6,919 nt of DNA, taken from Christensenellaceae bacterium. GTDB lineage: Bacteria > Bacillota > Clostridia > Christensenellales > UBA1750. The position numbers and the translations under genes are program-made. Positions within the stretch are counted from its first letter, which is position 1. Every line of letters starts with the position of its first letter. The notes under the pieces are model-generated. The model ran no database searches and was not told where the DNA came from. It saw nothing but the letters and a program-made list of their open reading frames with translations. Shown one piece after another: positions 1 through 5,856 of this stretch. The stretch is from contig JAITTC010000257.1 in assembly GCA_031287285.1 (NCBI GenBank), positions 1-6,919 on the forward strand. Direction: 5' to 3'.

Positions 1-105
1 CACGGCCACGCCGTCGATGCCCGGCAGCGAGTTGACCGCATTGGTTACCGCGCGCACGCAATGCTCGCACGACATACCCTCTACCTTCAAGACCGTTTTT
101 GCCAT
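1..105 (-). CDS. copZ: CopZ-like copper chaperone, HMA domain (partial, C-terminus beyond window)
   Basis: Only the first 35 codons are visible, because the frame runs off the left edge. Translating the minus strand from the ATG at 103-105 gives a protein that starts MAKTVLKVEGMSCEHCVRAV, followed by an LPGID segment. The GMSCxxC loop at residues 10-16 (C13, C16) is the Cu(I)-binding motif of heavy-metal-associated domains, and its position right at the N-terminus fits a stand-alone chaperone of about 70 residues. Known role of the family: it carries Cu(I) in the cytosol and exchanges it with CopA and copper-sensing repressors. A strong ribosome site (GGGAGGT, 114-120) sits 8 bases upstream and overlaps the TAA of the preceding acetyltransferase gene, so it is the last visible gene of the copper operon. 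The downstream end is unseen, so a longer multi-domain protein cannot be excluded, though the start context argues for a small chaperone. Confidence 0.87.
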   Translation of the reverse strand, partial: MAKTVLKVEGMSCEHCVRAVTNAVNSLPGIDGVAV

Positions 106-111
106 TTTTTC

Positions 112-600
112 TTACCTCCCTTTCGTTTTTAGCTTTTCATACAGCGCAAGGGTGATCTTGCCCTCGCTTTGCTCCCTTGTTTCGCCGGTATCGGTATAGC
201 CCGCCTTCTCATAGCACCTGCGGTTTGCCGGCTGGTCGGCGGGGAAGTCGAGCGACCAGCGTGTGGCGGCGGGAAACTCGGCCTCGCAGAGCAAGACCGC
301 GCGGCTGGCGATGCCCTTGCCCTGCATTTCCGGCAGGATATAGACCCGCGCCAAATAGCATTCGCCGGGCAGCCCCTGCCGCTCGCAGGCCGCCATTCCG
401 CCAGCTAAAACGCCGCCCACCAGTATTTTGAACACCTTCCAGTTGGGGCGCTCAAGCCAATTTAGTATCTCGGCTTCTCCACGCAGGTAGGGGCTGCCTT
501 CATCGTGATACTGCGCATACAGCCGCTCAAAGGCCTTCCGCTGAATGGCTGCCAGCGCGCTTGCATCGGCGGCCGTCGCCGGAATCAATTCTATCTGCAT
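112..600 (-). CDS. GNAT-family N-acetyltransferase
   Basis: This 162-residue protein has the length of a single GNAT domain. Motif A is clear: a hydrophobic strand RVYILPEM leads to QGKGIA at residues 93-98, which is the Q/RxxGxG/A acetyl-CoA pyrophosphate loop, followed by an alpha helix. Near the C-terminus, N126, Y130-E131-K132 and G134-Y135 match the usual N..YEK.GY ending of the fold. The family transfers an acetyl group from acetyl-CoA to an amine on a small molecule, peptide or protein; the substrate cannot be read from the sequence. The ATG at 598-600 has a strong GAGGAGG ribosome site six bases upstream. It lies 11 bp after the unknown lipoprotein gene and 6 bp before copZ, so it is embedded in the copper operon. 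Whether it acts in copper handling or is a passenger is unknown. Family assignment is solid, function open. Confidence 0.87.
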   Translation of the reverse strand: MQIELIPATAADASALAAIQRKAFERLYAQYHDEGSPYLRGEAEILNWLERPNWKVFKILVGGVLAGGMAACERQGLPGECYLARVYILPEMQGKGIASRAVLLCEAEFPAATRWSLDFPADQPANRRCYEKAGYTDTGETREQSEGKITLALYEKLKTKGR

Positions 601-611
601 CGCATTCCTCC

Positions 612-1265
612 TCAGGGCCCCAGGTCAAAGGGCTTTAGCAGCTTCCAAACCTCGCTCATCCGGCCGTCTGCTTCCACCGGCACGGCAGCGTAGGCCCAGC
701 CCACCACCGCGTTTGGGTCGAGCCCCGCCTCGATCAGCGGCCCCGGATTTAGCACAAACACGATGTCTTTCAGCTGCTCTTCGCCGCTGACGCTGTTTTT
801 TTGCATGTTTTTGGCCCATTCGAAGAGATTCCCCTCGTCGAACTCGAGATTGTAATGGTCCATCGCGCCGTGGTAGCCCAGGTATTTGCGCAGCGGCCGC
901 AAATTGGACGCAAACTGCTTCTTCGCGCTGTCTTTCACGTTCATGTTCAGCATATCGAAGGCGGGCGTAAGAAAGACGAGGCTTTCTGGGTTCTGGTCCG
1001 GCAGCTTAGACAGATCGAGCCCAGCGTCGATAAAGGGCTGCGCGTCCGCCCACAAGGCCATGTGATCGATCCCGATGATCAAGCGCGCGGCGCCGTCCGG
1101 CGCGGTCAAAACCCAGCCCCCCTCCTCCGCGCTGCCCGTCGCCGGAAGGGAGTCGAGTACTTCATCGAAGGCGCGCACCGCATCGGAGGCCACCACATCC
1201 AGCAGTGAGCAGGCATTGAGCGCAAAGAGCAGCGCCATCAACGGCAAAATCCGTAAAAACCGCAT
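612..1265 (-). CDS. Unrecognised lipoprotein in copper operon
   Basis: I do not recognise this 217-residue protein. It opens with a lipoprotein signal peptide: arginines at 2 and 5, a hydrophobic stretch from about 6 to 16, and a lipobox LNAC ending in C19. It is therefore probably lipid-anchored on the outer face of the cytoplasmic membrane. C19 is the only cysteine, so it cannot bind copper through CxxC; Met/His-containing stretches exist (IDHMALW near 66-72, FDMLNM near 103-108, HGAMDHY at 132-138). A motif P-F/L-I-D/E-A-G-L-D occurs twice, at residues 77-84 and 176-183, suggesting two related halves. The ATG at 1263-1265 follows a perfect AAGGAGG (1271-1277) that overlaps the copA stop codon, so translation is probably coupled to copA. 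Location suggests a periplasm-facing partner of the copper exporter, but that is inference from neighbours only. Confidence 0.8.
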   Translation of the reverse strand: MRFLRILPLMALLFALNACSLLDVVASDAVRAFDEVLDSLPATGSAEEGGWVLTAPDGAARLIIGIDHMALWADAQPFIDAGLDLSKLPDQNPESLVFLTPAFDMLNMNVKDSAKKQFASNLRPLRKYLGYHGAMDHYNLEFDEGNLFEWAKNMQKNSVSGEEQLKDIVFVLNPGPLIEAGLDPNAVVGWAYAAVPVEADGRMSEVWKLLKPFDLGP

Positions 1266-1276
1266 AAATTCCTCCT

Positions 1277-3754
1277 TCAGGCCCTGCGCGGCGGCTTAAA
1301 GCGCTTCAGGCGCAGGGCGTTCGTCAAAACCGAAATCGAGCTTAGGCTCATCGCGGCCGCCGCAAAGATGGGGCTGAGCAGCGGGCCGCCCCAGATCAAA
1401 TGCAAGAGCCCGGCAGCGATTGGAATGCCGATCACGTTGTAGCCAAAGGCCCAAAACAGGTTCTGCTTGATATTGCGAATGGTGCGGCGGCTAAGCTCGA
1501 TGGCCGTGGGCACATCGAGGAGGTCGCCGCGCATCAAGACAATGCTCGCGGACTCCATGGCCACGTCGGCGCCCGAGCCTATGGCGATGCCCACATCCGC
1601 CTGGGCAAGCGCCGGGGCGTCGTTGATGCCGTCGCCCACCATGGCGACCCTTTTCCCCTCGCCCTGCAGCTTCTTGACCTCGCCGGCCTTATCGCCCGGC
1701 AAAACCTCGGCCAGCACGCGCTCAACGCCCACCTGCCTGGCGATTGCCTCCGCGGTGCGGCGGTTATCGCCGGTCAGCATCGCAACCTCGATGCCCATTT
1801 GGCGAAGCTCCGCAATCGCCGCCCGGCTTGAGGGCTTCACGACGTCGGCCACGGCGACCAGCCCGCAAATTTCGCCATCCGCCGCGATGAACATCGGCGT
1901 TTTGCCCTCTTTCGCCAGCGCATCGCTCTGGCTCGCCATGCCGCCAAGGGCGATGCCGCGCTCTTGCATCAGCTTTTCGTTCCCGGCCAAAACCCGCCTA
2001 CCGCCGATTGTAGCCTCAATGCCAAGCCCCGTCAAGGAGCGGAAGCCTTCGGCCTTTTCAAGCTCCAGGCCCTCTTCCCGCGCCCTTTGCACGATGGCCT
2101 GCCCCAGGGGGTGTTCGGAGCTAAGCTCCGCCGAGGCGGCAAGCCTTAACAGCTCTTCGGCGCTCAGGCCCCCCGCCTGCATGAAATCGGTCACGGCGGG
2201 CCTCCCCTCGGTGATGGTTCCCGTCTTGTCAAGGATGACGGCGCTGACCTTATGCGCGGTTTCCAGCGCCTCGCCGCCTTTAATCAAGATGCCGTATTCC
2301 GCGCCCTTCCCCGTGCCCACCAGGATGGCCGTTGGCGTCGCAAGGCCCAGCGCGCAGGGGCAGGCAATGACCAGAATCGAGATGAAGATCGTCAGGCTGA
2401 ACTTCAAATCGCCGCCCGTGCCCAAAAACCAGGCAAGCCCCGAAAGCAGGGCGATTCCGCACACCACGGGCACGAAGTAACCAGAAACCAGGTCGGCCAG
2501 CTGGGCGATCGGCGCCTTTGAGCCCTGCGCATCCTCGACCAGCTTAATGATGCGGGCCAGGGCGGTTTCCGCGCCGACCCTTTCCGCCCTGAAGGTCAGC
2601 GCGCCCGTCGTGTTGAGAGACGCCGCGTAGAGAGGATCGCCGGACTTTTTATCGACCGGCATGCTCTCGCCGGTGAGCATCGATTCGTCGACGGCGCTTG
2701 ATCCTTCGGTGACCTGGCCATCCACCGGGATGGTCGAGCCCGGCCGAACCCGCAGCAAATCGCCGATCTTCACCTCGTCGATGGGGATCTCGATTTCGCT
2801 GCCGCCGCGAATCACGAGCGCGGTCTTGGGCGCAAGGCCCATCAGCTTCTTGATCGCCTCGCTCGTGCGGCCCTTTGACACGGCTTCGAGCGTCTTGCCA
2901 AGCAGGATCAGCGTCACGATCACCCCGGCAGACTCGAAATACAGCGCATCCACCGCGTGAAACTGCCCGCCGGCGATCAAAAAGGTGCCGTAGATACTGT
3001 AAAGCACCGCGGCGCTCGTGCCGATTGCCACCAGCGAATCCATGTTGGGGCTGCGCATCCACAGCGCGCGAAAGCCCACATAATAGAATCGGTACCCCAC
3101 GCCAATCACCGGCAGCGTGAGCAAAAGCTCGGTCAGGGCGTAAACGAGCGGGAAGTCCATGGGGCGCAGCCAGGCCGGGAAGGGCAGCTTCACGCCCGGC
3201 AGCATCGGCGCCATCGCGATGTAGAGCAGCGGCAGCGAAAACACGGCGGCAACGATGAACTTCGTCCACATCCGCTTGATTTCAGCTTGTTTCCTGGCCC
3301 GGTCTTCGTCCGCCGCCTCGACGCGGTTCATCTCGAGCGCCTCATAGCCAAGCCCTTCAATCGCCTCGCGAAGGGCCGAGAGCTTCAGCTTTTGCGGATC
3401 GTAGCGGACCGCCGCCTTCTCGGTCGCGTAATTGACCGCGACCTCGAGCACGCCGCCCAGCTTCTTCAGCCCCTTTTCAATCCTTTGGGCGCAGGCCGCG
3501 CAGCTCATGCCGCCGATTGGGATGGTCACGCCGCTGCTTTCGCTTCTTTCGACCAATTCATAGCCGATCCTGCTCACCGCAGCCTGAATTTCGGGCAGTT
3601 TCAGCGCGCTTTCGTCGTATTCCACAAAGAGCTTCTCGCTGGCGAGGTTCACCGTCGCCTGCCCGATGCCGGGAAGCTTCTTCACCGTCTTTTCGATTCT
3701 GGCCGCGCAGGCGGCGCAAGTCATCCCCCGGACATTCAAAACCCTGCTTTCCAT
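1277..3754 (-). CDS. copA: CopA-type Cu(+)-exporting P1B-ATPase
   Basis: This 825-residue protein is a copper-translocating P-type ATPase. Counting from the start chosen here, it has two N-terminal HMA domains with CxxC at residues 13-16 (GMTCAAC) and 85-88 (GMSCAAC), then membrane helices. The actuator TGES is near 360, the transmembrane CPC ion-site motif at 465-467, the DKTGT phosphorylation site with the catalytic aspartate near 509, and the P1B-specific SEHPLG near 546-551. The hinge motif GDGINDAP begins near 707, and MSLSS in the last helix near 802 is typical of Cu(I) pumps (P1B-1). All core motifs are intact. It exports cytosolic Cu(I) using ATP. The start at 3754 has AAGGG (3762-3766) at 7 bases and puts the first HMA strand right at the N-terminus. 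An in-frame ATG at 3841 would add 29 atypical residues and overlap the upstream gene by 56 bp. The gap to the DUF2318-like gene is then 31 bp. Confidence 0.96.
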   Translation of the reverse strand: MESRVLNVRGMTCAACAARIEKTVKKLPGIGQATVNLASEKLFVEYDESALKLPEIQAAVSRIGYELVERSESSGVTIPIGGMSCAACAQRIEKGLKKLGGVLEVAVNYATEKAAVRYDPQKLKLSALREAIEGLGYEALEMNRVEAADEDRARKQAEIKRMWTKFIVAAVFSLPLLYIAMAPMLPGVKLPFPAWLRPMDFPLVYALTELLLTLPVIGVGYRFYYVGFRALWMRSPNMDSLVAIGTSAAVLYSIYGTFLIAGGQFHAVDALYFESAGVIVTLILLGKTLEAVSKGRTSEAIKKLMGLAPKTALVIRGGSEIEIPIDEVKIGDLLRVRPGSTIPVDGQVTEGSSAVDESMLTGESMPVDKKSGDPLYAASLNTTGALTFRAERVGAETALARIIKLVEDAQGSKAPIAQLADLVSGYFVPVVCGIALLSGLAWFLGTGGDLKFSLTIFISILVIACPCALGLATPTAILVGTGKGAEYGILIKGGEALETAHKVSAVILDKTGTITEGRPAVTDFMQAGGLSAEELLRLAASAELSSEHPLGQAIVQRAREEGLELEKAEGFRSLTGLGIEATIGGRRVLAGNEKLMQERGIALGGMASQSDALAKEGKTPMFIAADGEICGLVAVADVVKPSSRAAIAELRQMGIEVAMLTGDNRRTAEAIARQVGVERVLAEVLPGDKAGEVKKLQGEGKRVAMVGDGINDAPALAQADVGIAIGSGADVAMESASIVLMRGDLLDVPTAIELSRRTIRNIKQNLFWAFGYNVIGIPIAAGLLHLIWGGPLLSPIFAAAAMSLSSISVLTNALRLKRFKPPRRA

Positions 3755-3785
3755 TTCTCGGCCCTTCCCTTCACCGCTTCGCAGC

Positions 3786-4271
3786 TCAGCTTCTGCTCTT
3801 CCAGTTTTCAAAAACGCGCTTGGAGTCCGCGAGGAACTCATAGGGGATCAGGATCTCCTCTTCGGTCGCCGTCTTATCCCCCGCTAGAATCGGCCAGGGA
3901 TTGCAGCCCCGCGACTGCTGCTCGATCTGATCCATGCTGAAGCGATTCCCGCAGTTCTGGCAGACGAGATCGCCGCCCTCCTGCTTATAATACCCTCTGC
4001 CCGAATCGAAGCAAACCTCGCAGGTGTTAAAGGCCGTGCGGATGCTGCCGTCCGATGCCTTGACGGCCAAAACCTCCATGGCCGTGCCGTCGACTTCCAC
4101 CGGATAAAAGCTCGCCGTTTCGCCAATCTCTTTGAGCGGAATGCGCAGGCTTTCGCCCTCTAAGATAGCCTGCGCCTCCTTTTGCCCAGAGCTTGCGCCG
4201 CCTCCCGCGCAGCCCGCGAGCAAGAGCGCCAAAAGCAGGGCGAAAATTACACAAATCCGGCCGGTTTTCAT
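3786..4271 (-). CDS. DUF2318-like cysteine-rich lipoprotein
   Basis: This 161-residue protein begins with a lipoprotein signal peptide: K2 and R5, a leucine/alanine-rich core and the lipobox LAGC with C21. A Gly/Ser-rich linker follows. The mature domain carries C84-x2-C87 in a TCEVCFDSGRGYY context, C104-x2-C107 (VCQNCGNRF) and C123 in a GCNPWPI context. That arrangement, with an NTCEVC...CQNCGNRF...GCNP order, matches my memory of the DUF2318 (PF10080) family, described as putative Fe-S or metal-binding proteins and found near iron and other metal transport genes. The four or five cysteines are probably a metal site outside the membrane; the metal cannot be read from the sequence. Its ATG overlaps the stop codon of the upstream fusion gene (ATGA), with AAGGAGG at 4279-4285, so the two are translationally coupled. 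A role as extracytoplasmic copper acceptor or donor is inferred from context. Confidence 0.85.
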   Translation of the reverse strand: MKTGRICVIFALLLALLLAGCAGGGASSGQKEAQAILEGESLRIPLKEIGETASFYPVEVDGTAMEVLAVKASDGSIRTAFNTCEVCFDSGRGYYKQEGGDLVCQNCGNRFSMDQIEQQSRGCNPWPILAGDKTATEEEILIPYEFLADSKRVFENWKSRS

Positions 4272-5725
4272 CCCTTTTCCTCCTTTATGATGATGCTGCC
4301 GCGGATCATGCCCATCCAGCAGCTATAGGGAACCACGCCGGCCGCTTCCGGCGTGAACTCGATGGTGTTTTCGCCCGTTTGAAAGGCGTATTCTATTCCG
4401 TATTCCGGAATGAGCAGGCGATTGTTGCAGCCGTTGACGCTGCCCTGCGGCGCGTCGATGACCCAGGTCAGCGGCAGCCCGGCTTCCACCTCTATATCCG
4501 GATAGCCGCCGGGCTTCAGGCTGCTGCGCACGATCTGCCTGCCGCTAAGGATTTCGGCCCGGTCGGCATTCCCGCCGCCTGCATTGCCGATGGGGCCGAT
4601 CGACAACCCGCCACGCAAAAGGGGCAGCGCCAGCGCACAAAGCAGCGCCAGTGCCCAAATTCCCCGCGTAAACCGCCCTTTGAAGGGGATCGCCATCACA
4701 AGCCCCAGGCCAAACAGCGCAATCACCAGCACCAGCAGCTTTTCTGGCGCCAAGAGGCCGGTCAGGCTCGTGCCTTGGGCCAGCATCAGCAGGCCAAGCA
4801 CCGCCACAAGCCCCGCGCCGATTGCCGAAACGGCCCTTTTAAAGCGCCTTCCAAGCAGCGCCACGGCGGCCCCCAGCCCCAGCATCAGGGGCAGCGTGCC
4901 AAGGCCGAAGGCAAGCATCGAAAGCGCGCCCAAAAGGGGGCTGCCCGAGGCCAGCGCCACGATTTGCATCGACTGCAGCGGGCCGCAGGGCATGAGGCCG
5001 TTGAGAAGGCCGGCCACGAAGGGATGCCCGCGGCGCCCAGAAAAGCCGCCCGGCAGGCGAAGGATCAGGCGCCTGAGCCAGGGGAAGACGCCCAGCATGT
5101 TGAGGCCCATCCCCGCCATGAAAAGCCCCGCGATGATCTTCAGCGCGCCCTGCGCCGCAGCCGGCAAAGGGGAGCCCGCACCGCCCCTAAAAAGCGCCCC
5201 GACGCCGCCCAGCAAAAAACCGACCGCCGTATACGAAAGCACCCGGCCAAGATTCACCCAAAGCCCGGGCAAAAAAGAGGCTTTTTGCGCATCGGAGGGC
5301 AAGCTTTGCGAAAGATGGATGCCGCCGCACATCGCCACGCAGTGCAGGGAGGTGGTCAGGCCAATCAACACCAGCATGAAAAAGCCCATTTGAGAGTCTG
5401 CCAAGGCGCCAGGCAGGAGGAAATTTACCGCGCCGGTTCTTTCAAGCAGGGCGTAAAGGCAGACGACCAGCAAAAGGATGCAGGCGGCGCGCTTCCAGTC
5501 GAAAGCGCCCTCGCTTTCGACTAAAATGCCGTAATCGAGCCCCTCGACGACCGCAGCGATCCGGGCAAAGCTGGTCTTATCCGCATCAAAGGCCACTTCC
5601 GCCCTGCCACTTCTGTAATCGACCTTCGCGCTGCCAACGCCTCTTGATTTAAGCAGCGCGGCCGTGATTCGATCCTGGCAGTTCTGGCAGCTCATCCCCT
5701 CGATGCGAAAACGCTTCGTTTCCAT
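4268..5725 (-). CDS. HMA / SafE-like (DsbD-type) membrane / cupredoxin-like fusion protein
   Basis: This 485-residue protein has three modules. Residues 1-70 are an HMA metal-binding domain with GMSCQNC (C13, C16). Residues about 79-371 form a membrane domain of the COG2836 / TauE-SafE / DsbD-like type, with GLTTSLHCVAMCGG (C129, C133) and LNGLMPCGP (C247); I count about nine hydrophobic segments. Residues about 395-485 resemble a cupredoxin-like domain, with NGCNN (C433), GENTIEFTPEAAG and SCWMGM (C469, M471, M473). Nine helices would put the HMA domain in the cytosol and the cupredoxin outside. The family is associated with copper handling, including copper delivery and export beside copA/copZ, but its transported species is not firmly established. 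The ATG at 5723-5725 has an AAGGGGGT ribosome site (5731-5738) and is the first gene after the promoter. It is sometimes annotated as sulfite exporter or urease accessory UreH-like protein; copper context makes sulfite export unlikely. Confidence 0.92.
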   Translation of the reverse strand: METKRFRIEGMSCQNCQDRITAALLKSRGVGSAKVDYRSGRAEVAFDADKTSFARIAAVVEGLDYGILVESEGAFDWKRAACILLLVVCLYALLERTGAVNFLLPGALADSQMGFFMLVLIGLTTSLHCVAMCGGIHLSQSLPSDAQKASFLPGLWVNLGRVLSYTAVGFLLGGVGALFRGGAGSPLPAAAQGALKIIAGLFMAGMGLNMLGVFPWLRRLILRLPGGFSGRRGHPFVAGLLNGLMPCGPLQSMQIVALASGSPLLGALSMLAFGLGTLPLMLGLGAAVALLGRRFKRAVSAIGAGLVAVLGLLMLAQGTSLTGLLAPEKLLVLVIALFGLGLVMAIPFKGRFTRGIWALALLCALALPLLRGGLSIGPIGNAGGGNADRAEILSGRQIVRSSLKPGGYPDIEVEAGLPLTWVIDAPQGSVNGCNNRLLIPEYGIEYAFQTGENTIEFTPEAAGVVPYSCWMGMIRGSIIIKEEKG

Positions 5726-5752
5726 GCGGCACCCCCTTCGATCCTGAGCCCT

Positions 5753-5780
5753 AGTATAGCACGCGAATTTGTATTTTCAA
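5753..5780 (-). promoter_or_regulatory. Sigma-A-type promoter of the copper operon (extended -10)
   Basis: On the minus strand a -35 box TTGAAA (5775-5780) and a -10 box TATACT (5753-5758) are separated by 16 bases. The -10 is preceded by TGC, giving the extended -10 motif TGnTATACT. Transcription would start near 5746, leaving a leader of only about 20 bases before the ATG at 5725, just enough for the ribosome site. It is the only good promoter seen between the terminator and the first copper gene. The 16-bp spacer is shorter than the 19-20 bp of MerR/CueR-activated promoters, so control by that family is unlikely. Confidence 0.7.
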
Positions 5781-5781
5781 T

Positions 5782-5799
5782 GAACACATAGATGTTTTC
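5782..5799. promoter_or_regulatory. Imperfect inverted repeat upstream of -35, candidate operator
   Basis: The half-sites GAACACAT (5782-5789) and ATGTTTTC (5792-5799) are reverse complements at 7 of 8 positions around a central AG. The repeat begins one base upstream of the -35 box of the copper operon, a position from which a bound dimer could either block or contact RNA polymerase. The core ACAT-AG-ATGT resembles but does not match the CopY cop box (TACAnnTGTA), and it lacks the G/C-tract of CsoR operators. No binding regulator is encoded in the window, so the assignment is only positional. Confidence 0.4.
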
Positions 5800-5824
5800 T
5801 AAGCTTTTTTTGCCGAGAAGCTTA
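5800..5824. repeat. AAGCTT-based short hairpin
   Basis: TAAGCTT (5800-5806) and AAGCTTA (5818-5824) can form a 7-bp stem around an 11-base loop. The overlapping arms GCTTTTT (5803-5809) and AAAAAGC (5824-5830) offer an alternative 7-bp stem. Neither is followed by a T-tract on the strand where it would terminate transcription, so I do not call it a terminator. It sits between the terminator of the upstream pair and the inverted repeat at 5782-5799. Function unknown; it may be chance in an AT-rich spacer. Confidence 0.35.
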
Positions 5825-5856
5825 AAAAGCAAAAGGAGGCGCTTTCAGCCCCTCCT
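5824..5856 (-). terminator. Rho-independent terminator after the metallophosphoesterase gene
   Basis: On the minus strand AGGAGGGGC (5848-5856) pairs with GCGCCTCCT (5834-5842) around a TGAAA loop; 8 of 9 positions pair, with a single G-G mismatch. The stem is followed by TTTTGCTTTTT (about 5824-5834). The left arm begins at the last base of the TGA stop codon, so termination is immediate. This separates the zinc-ribbon / phosphoesterase transcript from the copper operon. Confidence 0.8.

Noticed and set aside
1467..2480. A 337-codon open frame on the plus strand opposite copA
   Set aside because: The translation is low-complexity Ser/Pro/Ala with no recognisable motif and lies wholly opposite the conserved catalytic core of CopA.
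2649..3269. A 206-codon minus-strand frame inside copA
   Set aside because: It is an out-of-frame reading within copA, very rich in Arg/Ala/Gly/Asp, with no start context of its own.
2957..3940. A 327-codon open frame on the plus strand opposite copA and the DUF2318-like gene
   Set aside because: Arg/His/Gln-rich translation with no motif, spanning two real genes on the other strand; a composition shadow.
4193..5524. A 443-codon open frame on the plus strand opposite the fusion gene
   Set aside because: It is antisense to a clearly recognised protein, its translation is rich in Arg, Gln, His, Lys and Pro with no domain, and such long frames are expected opposite GC-rich genes.
5726..5752. 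A riboswitch or attenuator in the leader of the copper operon
   Set aside because: The predicted leader is only about 20 bases and holds just the ribosome site; there is no room for a structured element.
5782..5799. CopY cop box or CsoR operator
   Set aside because: The core reads ACAT-AG-ATGT, not TACAnnTGTA, and there are no G/C tracts as in CsoR sites; reported only as an unassigned inverted repeat.
5800..5830. A second or bidirectional terminator
   Set aside because: The AAGCTT-based stem is not followed by a T-tract on either strand in the right position, so only the hairpin at 5834-5856 is called.
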